Assembly (NCBI RefSeq): GCF_014805625.2
Contig: NW_023998440.1
Span: 2,578,993 to 2,642,992, forward strand
Direction of reading: 5' to 3'
Source of the DNA: Glossina fuscipes
Lineage: Eukaryota > Arthropoda > Insecta > Diptera > Glossinidae
DNA length: 64,000 bases
Positions 32,600 through 44,908 of the stretch are shown one piece after another (position 1 is the first letter of the stretch; every line of letters begins with the position of its first letter). The notes below the pieces were generated by a model that made no database searches, was not told the origin of the DNA, and saw only the letters and a list, made by a program, of their open reading frames with translations. The position numbers and the translations under genes were made by a program.

Positions 32600-34300
32600 G
32601 AATATATAATCCGATATATACGAGTTATATTTTAATGATGCACTGCACGATTTTTAGTCTTTTTTTTTTTCTTATCTGGTACTGTTTCTTGTCTTTAATA
32701 TTTCTCTTGTCCGTAAGTACACTGTACATTTACGACTTGTACAAGTTTTTTATCAAATCTTCTTCGCGCGTGAACATGGGTTAAATATCTATTTTTTTAT
32801 CTAAAAATGTTTTACACGTAAGTCAAACACATCTGTGAGAAAATGTAAGTCATATTTTGGAGACCTTTTATATGAAACGTACACACATATACGCAACGCT
32901 CAAAATAATTCCTTCTTCAAATAATAAACCGACTATTGTCTCTTTTTAAAGTTTGCGTTCTTGTACAAAAATATGATAAACATTTAAAATTTTCGAAATA
33001 ACCGCCTCGCCATTGATGGAAAACTAATGTAACCCCTCTCACATATTTATGAGCAGCAAGGGAAATATATATTTGAAATACTATCAAACATAAATTGACG
33101 CCGATCCATGCACCATGGACGTCGAAATAGGGATCGAACCAATTATTAGCATATGCACTTATGGCACTATTGAAACATCTAACAGGTTAGCAGGAAAATT
33201 CTATCGTATATTACTACTTGCAGGCCATTTTACTCATTAGGTCAAAGTAACCAAGTAGAACCTCTTATGAGGTTTTATTGTTTAGCATAGTTCTCGTTAT
33301 ATACCAGTACTACTTGCAATTACCTCCATCAGTTAGTTGCGAAGTTTATATTAAATAAAGTGTAATGGGCAAAGAGGTTTTCAGACCGAATTTGGCATGA
33401 ATTCAAGAAAGGAAGCAACTCATGGGCTGCTTGTAAAAACTTATCTGACACATTGGGAAATTAAGTTGTAAATATTCGGACCTGTCAAAGATAGTTTGCC
33501 AAATTTCGTCCGTCCGCGTTCGAGAGTATCCCAGAACTAACCGTTTTGCAATTGCAAAGGAACTCAGCATCCACTTTTGGATTGCTGTGGAACACATCAT
33601 ACATCCAATTCTAATGCTTCATCTAATATACGACATAAGCTTCCCGCCAACCTAATATTAAGCCATTATTAGCCTTTTGTGAGTCTATCTTAACCTTGCA
33701 AAGCTAAAGCTAGGAAAGGTTATGATCAGCTCAGCCCATTCAAAGAAACTCTATCTACTTCAGACCCAATTCATTTCATTTATATTATAATTCGTCTTTT
33801 GTCTCGTTTCTGAGACATTTAAAGTGCTATCGTCGAAACCAGCAGTGAATAGATATTGGGTACACCGATCGCAAAAACCCAGCCGGCGACATATCAACAT
33901 GGCGTTGAAAGAACAAGAGTAAGGCAGAACTCGTTACGGCAGCGCCTAGTCCTTCCACTATCGATTCATCATGAGTGCAATTCTATTCGGTCGCAACTCT
34001 CGAACAAATGTGAAAGATCATCTAGACTTACTAAGAGACTAGTTCAAGGGGCTCGTAGCAAGCAGCTCTGAGGCCCCATCCCAACAATACTTTTGCGCTG
34101 CGAAATCCACTGCTTTTTAAATATTACAAACCAAAGGATAAAATTAAGATATCCTCGTAGAGCTTAGCGTAAGCCTTTCCAAAACTCAACCTTATATTAA
34201 TTCAATGCCACAACTCTACTTACGTATGTTTTCACGTTAAGCGCAATGGGTTAAGTGAAATATTGTTTGAATAAAAGTAAAAAATATAATCAATTTTTTT
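32600..34300. other. No supported gene
   Basis: A tRNA-like B box (minus strand GGTTCGATCCCT, at about 33129-33140) is preceded by no convincing A box. ORFs at 33403-33600 (minus) and 33856-34071 (plus) are mildly protein-like but unrecognised. This is the region just upstream of the gene at 34.3 kb, so undetected 5' leader exons or a promoter could lie here; no TATA/Inr pair stood out. Confidence 0.45.
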
Positions 34301-34342
34301 CATTTCCAGTAACTTGCTTTTCCAATAACTTACACTTACAAA

Positions 34343-34665
34343 ATGGGCAATTCTTTAACAAATCGTACGAAAACTCCCAACGGATCAACATATGCACCAT
34401 CGATTTTGAACAAAAATACGTGGAAACGTGAAAGAAATCGCCAAGAATATGAATTAAGATCGAAAACTTTACCAGTACGTAGCAGTGCGCCTGCAGTAAA
34501 TTTAGAGCCAACAGCCATAAAATCATTACCAAAAACAACAAAAACCGCAGCAACATCCGCGACAGCAACATCTGCACAAAACGCAGGCGAAACATCGCGT
34601 GTATTATTTTTATTGTATTTAATACATCGTACATGGAACGTTTTAACGGACAATAAAAGCAAAAG
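34343..34665 (+). CDS. First coding exon of a three-exon gene with myristoylation-type N-terminus
   Basis: The acceptor CAATTTTTTTCATTTCCAG ends at 34309, so an upstream non-coding exon is implied; 33 bases of leader precede the ATG. The protein starts MGNSLTNRTKTPNGSTYAPS. Gly2 with Thr6 fits the N-myristoylation pattern MGxxxS/T. A basic stretch (NTWKRERNRQEYELRSK) follows, then a Thr/Ala/Ser-rich linker and a hydrophobic segment near RVLFLLYLIHRTW. The exon ends AAAAG|GTATAC after 107 codons plus 2 bases; the 74-base intron then ends TTTCATTGCAG. Coding bias is clear and the antisense ORFs here are shadows. I do not recognise the family; a membrane-anchored cytoplasmic protein is an inference. 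Confidence 0.65.
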
Positions 34666-34739
34666 GTATACCGTACATACAAACATATTTATTAAGAATT
34701 ATTTGAAAACTTTTTCACTCTTTTTATATTTCATTGCAG

Positions 34740-35003
34740 CTCTCATCACAGTCAATCCATGGCTAAAACAGTTAACGATTCGGCATATTTTGAATCGTCC
34801 GACTGTTCTTTGGCCGTAACAGATCTGCAAAGTGGCGGTGGCGGTGGCGGTGGCGATTCCATATCACAATGCTGTTCGCAGTACTCATTATGCAGCTGCA
34901 GTTCGTGTTACAATGAATTGCAACAACAAAATATTTATAGCTCTATAGACGAAGAGTATTCACAGGATTCGATAGGCGAAAAAGCGAAACATTTTAATAA
35001 AAG
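34740..35003 (+). CDS. Second coding exon: poly-Gly, Cys/Ser-rich segment
   Basis: A 264-base exon, entered and left in the same phase (two bases carried over at both ends), so it could be skipped without a frame change. It reads SHHSQSMAKTVNDSAYFESS, DCSLAVTDLQS, seven Gly, DSISQCCSQYSLCSCSSCYN and ELQQQNIYSSIDEEYSQDSI. The GGTGGC repeat (34832-34855) codes the glycines. Six Cys cluster in about 15 residues, which could bind metal or be palmitoylated. The end AAAAG|GTAGGT is a good donor; reading through it gives TAG at once (35005-35007), so intron retention would yield a short isoform. Function unknown. Confidence 0.65.
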
Positions 35004-35149
35004 GTAGGTTTCTTTTTCCCCTTTCAACACCAGATGTACCGATATTTTCTATAAACCTTTTGTGATTCCTAAGGGAAAAAGGGAAAAGCACTACATTTTT
35101 ATGTTCTAGACTATTGGATGGACGCGGCTGGTTTTGTCTGTTTTCAGAA

Positions 35150-36050
35150 TAGGAGTTGAAATTTATACGGTGTGTGTGTGTAGTAATTCATGAGTAACAA
35201 CCAGAAAACACGGAAAGCAGATGTGCTCACAGTTTTTGCTGCATAGACGTTTGGTCGTAGGCGTGTCCTTTCACGGGTTTAGGTTATTTTCACTTTTGTC
35301 GCAACTTCATAGGCGATATCTTCATTCTTGGTAAAGGGGTTTGTCATATGTACAACACATTTGGGTAGGGGGACAGATGGACAGACGAACAAACTGACAT
35401 GTTAAGGCGCATTCTTCATTCATATCTCTACGTTCGCTAACAGAAGAATGTTTATCCCAAATACTACATATTTGGGTAAGCGGACGGATGGGCATGCTTA
35501 GGTATATTCGAAATTTGAAACCAGCCAAGAATTTGTAAAGTTTGTAGCGTTTTTGAGGCTTGTTTCTGCACGTTATAAAGGCACTGAATAGACAATTAAA
35601 TTTGGATACATAAGGCGTGGGTAGGCGTCATCAATTTTTTCCATTTTTGCACAGGTACTACAGTCCCGCCCAAAGAACATGCATTCACATTTTGGTAAGT
35701 TTATCTGGTACAGATTATGAGTAATGGGCAAAACAGCAACTTTTTATTCCATTTGAATAACAGAGGTGCTCTCTGCTTGCGTGGTATTGTAGGCGTGTCC
35801 TTCGGCTAATCTGGCTCATTCTTGATATCAAAGTGTGTGCAAGATCTTCCAATGTTTCTGCAAAATTTAAAGACGATAGCTTCATTTTTGCGGCAGGAGA
35901 ATGTTTACAACCGACATTGCACAGCTGGACAGACGGCCACGCTTAAATCGATTCAGAATTTGATGCTGATCAAGAGTGTATATACTCTGTGGTGTCTCTG
36001 AAGCTTCTTTCTGGGCGGTTTGACAGAATGAACGTACCGTTCATCACTTC
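35150..36050 (-). repeat. DINE-1-like Helitron, family A, inverted copy 1
   Basis: The 5' end on the minus strand (CAGAAAGAAGCTTCAGAGAC, near 36000-36020) is followed by the block at 35940-35975, then ACATTGGAAGATCTTGCAC, CGAAGGACACGCCTACAATA, two GTCTG-tract remnants (35370-35400, 35480-35500) and the 3' part CGTGAAAGGACACGCCTACG. It lacks the clean 3' hairpin. Confidence 0.6.
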
Positions 36051-36199
36051 CTGATTAATTATAAATGTGCGATTAAAAAGCGGACTAGACCCGTTCGAAG
36101 TAACAAACGATCTCAGAAAGCACTAACCATTTTTTCAAATTTTCGTCTATAACTTTCGATTCCGTAAATATATTTTTGAAAAAGCTAAGCATTCGCCAG

Positions 36200-36815
36200 A
36201 ACCGCCTGCAAGTTCGATATAAATAGTTGGGCAGAAGCGTAGATGAAGAGTCGAATAGACGGACATGTTCGTGTGCATTCCGAATTTGAAACTGGCGAAG
36301 AATTCGTGCCATTTAAGGGGGTTATGAAGCGAAAAAAATTGAATTTTGATGCACTCTAGCTTAGGGAAGGCGTGACCAATTCCTTTGCATTTGCATTTGT
36401 ACGGGTACTACAGCATCGTTCATGGAATATATGTTCAAATTTAATTGGCTTGTGAGTAATGAGCAAAAAACATATTTTCTATTCCATATGAAAAGTAAAG
36501 ATGTTCTTGGCTTACCTAACACTTTCGACCTGTCCTTCGACCGATTTGGCCCATTTTGAATAACAACGTGCGTGCAAGATCTTTCAATGTTTTTGCCAAA
36601 TTTGAAGTCGATAGCTTCATTTTTGCGGCCATAAAAATGTTTAGAACCGACGTTACACCAAGGGACAGACGGGCATAAGTAAATCGAGCCAGAATTTGAT
36701 GCTCATCAGCAACAAACTCATATACCTGCTTTGGATTCGTTGAAGCTTCCTTCTGGGCATTGCAAACGCCCAGACAAATTCAATATACCTCCCATCCTTC
36801 GGTGATAGGCATAAA
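36200..36815 (-). repeat. DINE-1-like Helitron, family A, inverted copy 2
   Basis: Minus strand start TTATGCCTATCACCGAAGGA (36796-36815), then GCCCAGAAGGAAGCTTCAAC, GATCAT-like blocks, ACATTGAAAGATCTTGCACG and TCGAAGGACAGGTC. It sits directly beside the copy at 35150-36050 in the same orientation. Confidence 0.65.
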
Positions 36816-36903
36816 AATTGATCTCATTAAAACTATACAGCAACACTATAAATGTCACTTAGCAATTTAAGTAATGGGATACAAATTAAATTTCTACACT
36901 TAA

Positions 36904-37242
36904 GAATATTCTTTTTTTTTTTGAAAATAGGATACAATCGAATGCCACGCCTATAAAAATTGTATAAAACTATTCAGGAGACGTACAAGGGGAGATGAAT
37001 TTATATTTTTGATACATTTATATAAAAAAGAATATATATTACATTTCAACCAAACCATTTCTGTGAATATATATGGAAAGAGAATATTCTTTTTTTTTTT
37101 GAAAATAGGATAAAATCGAATGCCACGCCTATAAAAATTGTATAAAACTATTCAGGAGACGTACAAGGGGATATGAATGCATATTTTTGATACATTTATA
37201 TAAAAAAGATTATATATTACATTTCAACCAAACCATTTCTGT
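36904..37242 (+). repeat. Tandem duplication: two 161-base copies, 178-base spacing
   Basis: Copy 1 (36904-37064) and copy 2 (37082-37242) both run from GAATATTCTTTTTTTTTTT to CAACCAAACCATTTCTGT and differ at only a few positions (for example GGATACAATCG/GGATAAAATCG, GGGGAGATGAATTT/GGGGATATGAATGC). A 17-base spacer separates them. It has no coding content. The high identity points to a recent event or a short satellite unit. Confidence 0.9.
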
Positions 37243-39568
37243 CTATATCGGTTTAGTAATACATCCATAAATAACGATAACATTTTAGTTCAAACTTTTT
37301 TACAATTCATTCTAGCGATCAACGAATGTTTGTGACGATTATCAGTTAACTATTTTAATTTAAATATTCAAAAAGGTGCCCGATCAAGTTTCGGTAAAAA
37401 TATATAGAAACGCCGAAAGTGGGCTTGTCCCAGAAAAGGGAGTTGACATAAATATTCGCTGCTTTAGATCGTTAAAATCCAATATATAACATTTGAACAT
37501 ATATATTTTCTTATGCAGAATTTTTGAGCTAGAAATCACAAACCCGACAAATACAGTGTTAAGTGCAAACTGCACGGTTTACATCCTTCATGTTCACCGC
37601 AGCCATATCAGATTTTTGAAATAATCAGTGTTTCTCTTTTTGTCACATCGACAGTTTACCTAAAATAGAAATATTGTTGCGCAGCGGCTCGTCAAGTTAT
37701 TGCAGCCTTCAAAGAAATAATTATTATTATGTTTGCCATATTGTGTGTTTGACAAATTTATTTATGTATTATTTGTTTTGATTCTCTCTAACGAAGTCAA
37801 CAAATATAACCAAACAACAGGAAAAATTATATCTTGGTTGAATCTACAATTGAGTTAACAATGGAGTGGATAAAGCAGATTCAATTATGAAAGTTTTTTC
37901 ACTTGAAAAGTGAAAAGGTTCGTGTCTACGATACTTGATTGAACCTGAAGTTAGGCAATACTTTTTTAATATTTAAAAGATTTACACTTGGAAAAATATT
38001 TAAAGCACTTCCAGGCATTGTAGAGTGCACAATACATCGGAAAATTAAAAATCAATAAATGTGATACTCCGAGCAAAAAGTACAGCAAATTGGGAATAAA
38101 TTCTTTTAAAAACCATTTGCTTTAAGTTTTAGGAAAAGAAGGCCAAAGCATTTAATTCTCTCTAAAAAATAATGATTTGATTCTTGATTGGGAATTGCTG
38201 TGAACAAAAGGCGATTTCTGTGATTTCTTATGTAGCACATGAAAAGGATTCCTGATCTTTGGAGATTATCAGCAAAGGAAACAATATTGTCATAAGGATG
38301 GAACCACCGCCCAAATAAGCAATAAGTCCTCTATTGAAATCTGTTTTAACCAAAAGGAGTTATATGTACTGATAGCATTGTGAACAGTTAGGCATTCCAA
38401 GCTAGAATAGTAGGCATTTCCTGAGTGAGTTTTGCTACATGGAGCCGAATTTCCTTATACTGAAAACTCACTATATCAGGCGTTTTGGAATATTGCTCCC
38501 GCTTTTCATCTCATTGCAATCAGTTGGTGTTAGTAGCCTTCCTTAGGCCTTTTCACTATGCTTAGCCACTATAAATCGTGCCATCGTATTTATTCGGGTT
38601 TATTGTCGATTTTAATGATTCGGCCTCGTTGCGTCATGGCAGAAATAAATGAAAATCCGCAAATGCCGCAATAATTATTATTATTATTATTGTTATTATT
38701 ATTCAAGCAGAGTAAAATTAGTTGCAATACTGTGCAACTTAAGGATAGTGCTTTCAAATGGACAAGTCACAGTATTGTTCAGTGCTATTTGCTCTCTCCA
38801 TCTTAGAAAGAGGCGGACATTTATTCACACACCAGACGTATTACAATAAACAATCTTTCTTCAAAGACAAGTTCCCAGTAGTTTTTCGACATTTGATTTG
38901 TGTAAGTTATCATTTTAAATATTAGCTTAAAATTTTTTATTATATTTTTAAAAATTTGAATACTTTTTGAAATTTCATTATTCTATACCGTAGATACGCG
39001 GTGGTGTACACATTAAAACTCATTCCTAATTATTGATAAGACAGGCTGATATTTAAGTAACTGAAGCTAATAGCTTTGGTGCTTTTTTTTCTTTGTTATA
39101 CATACGTACTAATATAAGAAAATAAGTACTATGGACAGTGAAAAAGTTCGCTTCAGTACTTTATTATCCACATCACCGCTTTATAGCTGTTAATAAAAAA
39201 TGAAAAGGTAGTGACAATGTGCTTTGAGAGAAAGCAGATGATTTTCAAGTATCGCGTTAGAAACTTAAAAGAGAACAAATTCAAATCGTAACAGAGTGGG
39301 GAGAAAGAACAACAAGCGAAGAGCAATAGAAATCATGAAATAAAAGCAAAAACCCCTTTCGTTTACGTGCGTGAAATATTGTGCATATATTTGTTACTTG
39401 GCAGCATTGGGGAATTGTTGGCAATGCTGTTGAAAAGTTTGATTTACCCTGAGAGAAGATTTATTTGATCATTTTTCATCACAAGGGAATGGCTGGCATT
39501 GTTATTGCGAAACTTTACTTAATTAGTGATTGGAAAAGAGAAAAAGAAAGATAGAGAGAAAGAGGGGA

Positions 39569-39576
<8 letters not shown>

Positions 39577-39619
<43 letters not shown>
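39577..39619 (+). repeat. (GA)n microsatellite
   Basis: About 21 AG units after a purine-rich run. Confidence 0.95.
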
Positions 39620-39621
<2 letters not shown>

Positions 39622-40819
39622 CATCACTTTTTAACGAATGTTTGTCATAAGTATAAATTGAACTTTTTCTAATTCTAAACATTTTTCAGTCTCTTTTATT
39701 CTCATTACGCTTATAAAAGTCAAAACAAGTCTTATAAGAATTTACAGCAAAGACGGCAGCAGAGCAAGTTCGAACTGTTTTAAATCACATGCGTATATAC
39801 ATGGTACATATGTTTAGAATATTTAAACAAAATTTTAAATATATAAAAATAATATAATAAAAAAAAAATTTATTTATTAAATTGATATGTAAAGTAAAAA
39901 AAAGAAAAAAAAACATTTTGTGTTTATTTATATTTTCTCAATTTTCAATTTTTAACATTTAAAGTTAATCATAATAATTTCATTTTTTTTATATTTTTGA
40001 CATTTTTGATGTCAATATGGCATACAATTTTACTTGATTTATATAAGAGACGGTTTGTGCGCATTTTGAAAAGACCCTTCAAATGTTATCAATATGTGAA
40101 TGTTCTATACCTTTGTAGAAAGCATAAAAAGTTGTTTCCGGAGACCATCGCCCATAACTTTCCATAAATTTACATTGTCACATCTTGAATATTTTGAAAA
40201 AAAATTTAGAAGCGCATCCCCGAAATACCCCCGCTAAGCCCACTAAAGTTAAAAAAGAATTTAAAATGCGTACGGATTCTCCATGAGGTTATTTTTGTCG
40301 CACAGTATCTCTCCGATCTCTACGGCATTTCTCCATTCAACAATGCTCTGCAGCCTTTTGAACTCAAAAGGCTATTCTAAGGCTGAAATACCATCTAGTC
40401 CGTCCAGCTCATTAAGTTTGAAAAAGTTTCCTTTCTGGTCTACCGGACAAATGAAATGATATAAATTAAAAATGAATATAATGCGATGAAACTGTCCGTC
40501 CATATATTGTTTGTTTTTTCAATAGTAGTCAATAATAAAAATTAAAAATTAGTTTTTTTAAATAGCCTCTACTCAGCGTACAGAGTATTCGGACTACAGA
40601 GTACAATATTAGATTGTAAACATTCATTACATGGAAACTGACTCTGAGTCAAGTGCATACATACATATCTTATGGGATATATGAAGCTTCTCTCTGCTTG
40701 TTGCAAACATCTTGACAAAACGAACATACTTCTTATCTCTTGCTGTTAATCAAGCTAACATATCTCCCGTGTCTCTCGTGTTTGTTGCTGTTGTTAGTGC
40801 CTTTACATGCTCTCAGCAG

Positions 40820-40860
40820 TCGCAGTCTCAGCCTCAGTCTCCGTCTCCGTCTCCGTCGAT
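40820..40860 (+). repeat. Short 6-base tandem repeat (CAGTCT/CCGTCT)
   Basis: CAGTCGCAGTCTCAGCCTCA grades into CTCCGTCTCCGTCTCCGTCG. In the plus frame it gives Ser-Gln then Ser-Pro repeats, but the ORFs around it lack other coding support. Confidence 0.7.
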
Positions 40861-42706
40861 TCAATGTTCATTATGTTTATTGTTTCATTTGCGTCAGTCA
40901 GTTTCAGTTTGAATTTAGTTTTTACACGAGCTAGTTGTATAAATTTCTTAACGCATGAGTTACTATTTTCTCTTTTCATTGTGAAGATGTGTAAACTTCT
41001 TACCGCGAGAACTCTTCCGAAACAATACTCGTAAATACATATGTAATAACACTTTTAATAAATTTAAAGTATTTAATTATTTCTTAATAAAACATTTATA
41101 CGTTTAACCGCCTAAATGGGATGTAAAGGTAAAGATTCGCTCGTTTCGTAAAAAGAGAAGCTTAAAAAAATTGTAAAAAAATAAACAAATAAATAAACTA
41201 AAAATTAGTTAAAAATATATGCAGCATTGAATTACTAAATGTTATACGGTTTTCAATTTTTTTTTTTTTTTTTTTCGATTACATATTTATATAAACTTGG
41301 ACAAAGTGAAAGAGGTCACTTTTTTCTTTTTTTGTTAGCATTTGCTTTTCAAAGATTGATTTGTATTGATAAAAACAATCGGTTGTGTGTGTTTTATTGT
41401 CGCGGTAAACAATTAAAATATTTAAAGCTTAGCATGTGTGAAACGCTTTAAAGAAAACTCATCACATCACGTTTTGGAAACAAAACAAAAAAAAAAAAAC
41501 TCATCAAACGTATGCCGCAACCAGATAAGCAATAAAAAGAGGTAGCGATTTTATTAAGTGCTTTCATATATTTTTATGTATTCGCTCATTCATTCGTTCA
41601 TTCATCCATTCATTCATTTATTTAATGTACTCAGAATAGTAGATAAATCTATACATTAATAAAGTAAATGTACGGTTATGTGTATGTGCCTCGGCCGGAG
41701 GACTCTGACGTCGTCCTTTCGTTGCAAAGTTTGTGCAACTTGCTAAGGCACGTGCCAGATTCCTTATATGCACGTGACGATAAAGTTAAGAATCCATCCT
41801 CTTAATGTTACAGCACACACTTTACAAACACAATGCCCCAATAATTGGAAAGCTCAAAAACATTTCAATATATTTTTGTTAACCATGTCCAGTTCGCGAT
41901 TAGGTAACGTGACATTGTTACAATACGCGCGCGGGGAAGTATACTCTGAATTCACATAGGACATAAGAGAACAAGAATGATCAAATACTTGCAGCTGCAT
42001 CAAGTAAAGCCTTTATCAAATCTTTTCTCAGCGGCCGCTCTATGTTTATTACTCAAAACCATATTACTAGTCCTCCAGCCTTAAGGCGACAAAAATTGAG
42101 GCAAACAGCTTAACCTCACAATTGGACCACGCGTGCATTATCTAAACAAGATAACTAAATTTGACGCTCGTAAAGAGGCGCAACTTTAACCAACCAGCTG
42201 TGTCGGCCTATTTAGTAACATACTCGTGTACTCGTCGAACCCAGAGTGCCCGCAATATAAAATTAGTGGCGTTTATGAAAAGACCTGACATTATTTTGAC
42301 AAATCCAAACTTATAATGATAAAGTCTTACGAGGACATCCGACCAGGACGGATGGACGAGTTGTCATGTATGTATTCGTTGTACCTACTTAACTGGTCAA
42401 ATGATTAGCAATACTGTATGCAGTGGTTGGCGGGAATAGAGCTGATATGTCTACGGATGTGCCCACGCCCAGATGACAAGATTAATTTTCTATTATTACA
42501 CAGAAGTTCCCCAGAGAGAGACAGGGCGCGTTTTTAATTTTTCATTTATCCAGAAGCAACTATCTGTAAGCAGATAGTTCGGAGGTAACTACTTCTGCTG
42601 CGTATTTATTGTAGAGAAGACAGGGAGTCATTTCAGTGCTGTGCTTAGTGTTATTTTTTCTTCTTCTTCTCTTAATACATATTCTCATTTTCAATATTGA
42701 TTGCAG

Positions 42707-42764
42707 GTGTACTTTGTATAATACGGCTAATTCGTACCGTGATCTATCCGAAATCGCTTTGTAA
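42707..42764 (+). CDS. Terminal coding exon of the 34.3 kb gene
   Basis: After the acceptor ATTGATTGCAG the exon adds G to the AG left by exon 2 (codon AGG), then reads CTLYNTANSYRDLSEIAL and TAA. The phase is the one required; of the other two frames one stops within five codons. Joined, the three exons give 645 coding bases, 214 residues. The stop codon overlaps an AATAAA (42763-42768), which is very early for a polyadenylation signal, so a further signal probably lies downstream. Linking this exon across 7.7 kb is inference from phase, strong acceptor and absence of another candidate. Confidence 0.45.
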
Positions 42765-42779
42765 TAAAATTTTTTATTT

Positions 42780-42960
42780 ATTTCTTTAAACTAAGGTAAA
42801 GGGTAGGATAATACGATTTAAAGATAGATTTTTTTGTGACATGAGCAGTTACTTGGAGGATAAACTCTACTGCGCTGGTGATCCCGGACTTGATAGTCGC
42901 GATTCTTACCCACTCGGCTGTTCTTCGAGGCAATGTGCCGTCTTGCATGGGAACGTTGTC
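42780..42960 (-). repeat. Degenerate tRNA-derived SINE
   Basis: The minus strand reads GCCGAGTGGGTAAGAATCGC, GACTATCAAGTCCGGGATCA and GCAGTAGAGTTTATCC. A-box spacing and the GTAGAGTTT motif match the SINE family, but the B box is badly mutated. It coincides with a spurious plus-strand ORF (42841-43107). Confidence 0.4.
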
Positions 42961-43109
42961 TTATATCAAAAGCGGGTTATAGTAGCCCCAAATTTTGCGG
43001 GCTTTAAGTGCTTTAAAGAATTGCGTTTTACGCACTATCGTGTTGTACGAGGAACGCCCGTATATTGCAAGCATAAATTTTTGCTAGAATTATTCAATAT
43101 TTGTTGAGC

Positions 43110-43760
43110 AAAAAAAGAAACACAAAACCCGAACCTATCCTTCCTGAACATTTCTTGTTTTATTAAAGCTGCTTAACATTTCTGCTTGCTATTCAATAAA
43201 TGTTTCTTTGTTTTTATTTTCGATTGTGTTCACTTGTGTGAACTTTCGCTAAGCTTTCATTGTGATTTCTTTACTCAAAATGATAGAAAATTTAAACTGA
43301 AATCAATAACTCTTATGGAAATTATATTCGCCTAAATGTGAACGAATCGTTCAATTGCGAATTATTTATGCCATCGCTTAAGCTGCTGCTAGTTTAGAAT
43401 CGTAAGAAATCCTAAAGTCGTAAGCAGACTGTCCAAAAAGTGGTTAAATGTAAAAATCACTGACATATACTAACCTATGCAACCTTTCTAAATTTCAAAC
43501 ATCTTTCTATCTTTGCTATCTATCGCTCTGACGCTCTCACGTTGGGATTGGTTGCAACGGCTTATTTGCGTTAATTGCTTATGTGTTGAAAGGAACTTTA
43601 TTGGGCAAAAAAACATTTACGATCTTTTTATGAACAAATCGTCATTACGTTCGCGCTAAACTTTCAGCTTAAAAGTCTTACTTAACATTCATAATAAATT
43701 TTATTACTGCCTCTGCATCAAATTATTAATTATTAATAATATGATATTGAAGTTTTCTTT
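43110..43760. other. No supported gene
   Basis: AT-rich; the 3' untranslated region of the plus-strand gene could extend into it. No other structure seen. Confidence 0.4.
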
Positions 43761-43764
43761 ACAC

Positions 43765-43846
43765 GCTCTCTCTCTCTCTCTCTCTCTCTCACTCTTTCTC
43801 TCTCCCCCTCTCTCTCTCTCTCTCTCCCTCTCTCTCCCTCTCCCTC
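43765..43846 (+). repeat. Interrupted (CT)n microsatellite
   Basis: An 80-base CT tract with ACTCTTT and CCCC interruptions. It generates the Arg-Glu repeats of a minus-strand pseudo-ORF. Confidence 0.95.
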
Positions 43847-44090
43847 GTTCAACGCTATTAAGGTTATTGCAAACCTCCTGAAATCTAATACCCGACATCA
43901 ACTGCTGTGAGCAGCAGCAGAAGTCTCTCACATCATGTCAATAGACAGTTTTGGATAAATGGATGCATAATCTCTAACATGGGATATCCGAGTAGAAAGA
44001 TTCCGATTCACCTTTCCATGTTAGTTAATCTGAACCTAATAGAGTTTGCAGATATATAATGCGTACGACTGTGGTATACGCGAAAGAACT

Positions 44091-44876
44091 GCACTCTAGT
44101 TATCATATTATATTCGGTCATAACCGAATCTTTTATACCCATCACCGTGATCTTCAAAACAAACTAAAAAAAAGGAAACACAAAAATTTCATACATGGCT
44201 GGGCGCGAACGATTTTTTCTATTTTCGCAACAAAAATGGAAATTTGCATAGCGTATGTGTAATACGTTACGGGTAATAAGCAAGAAACATGGAAAGCAAG
44301 GGTGATCACAGTTTTTATCGCATGTAGACCGTTTTGTACATGTGGGCGTCGTATGCGTGTCCTTTAACCTGTTTAGGCTATTTTCGCTTTTGTTTCAAAT
44401 TTTTAGGCGAGCAGGAGAGCATTCACCACAGATATTAAATAGTTGGGCATGCGGACAGACGGACGGACTGAATTTAAGAGTGGCCAACAATTTATGTAAT
44501 TTGTGGGGTTTTTGAAGCTTGTTTGCGAGCGTTATAAAGTTATTGGAAAAAAATCAAGTTTTCATATACTATAATATTGGGCAGGCTTGGTTATTTTTCC
44601 CAATTCTATCATTCCTACTCACTGCCGCATCGCCATTTACGCTCAAATGTTATCTGCTGTAGTTTTCGAGGAAAACGGAGGTGTTCTCAGCTTTCATGGT
44701 ACTGCAGGCGTAACCATCGACCGATTCGGCCCAGTTTCACTACCAAACTGCGTTCATGAACTTCCAATGGTTCTGCAAACTTTAAAGTCGATTAATTCAT
44801 TCTTGCCGCCAGGATAATGTTTGGAAAAGACCTTACACAAACGAAAATGTTTAAATCGATCCAGAATTTGATGCTG

Positions 44877-44908
<32 letters not shown>

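Larger units (their letters stand above)
35004..42706 (+). other. Intron 2 of the 34.3-42.8 kb gene, 7.7 kb, repeat-filled
   Basis: It starts GTAGGT and ends TTTTCAATATTGATTGCAG after a long pyrimidine tract (TTTTTTCTTCTTCTTCTCTT). It holds inverted Helitron-like elements (35150-36815), a 161-base tandem duplication, (GA)n at 39577-39619, TTATTATTA at 38672-38703 and AT-rich DNA. No further exon with paired splice sites stood out. Confidence 0.5.

Noticed and set aside
34290..34686. Minus-strand ORFs of 130 and 116 aa
   Set aside because: Shadows of the plus-strand exon at 34343-34665, which has better composition and splice support.
34759..35007. Stand-alone 82 aa ORF starting at an internal ATG
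   Set aside because: The ATG lies inside exon 2, whose open frame extends back to the acceptor at 34739 and joins exon 1 in phase.
43704..43931. Arg-Glu repeat ORF
   Set aside because: Translation of the CT microsatellite.
44587..44817. ORF of 76 aa
   Set aside because: Antisense to a family A element body.
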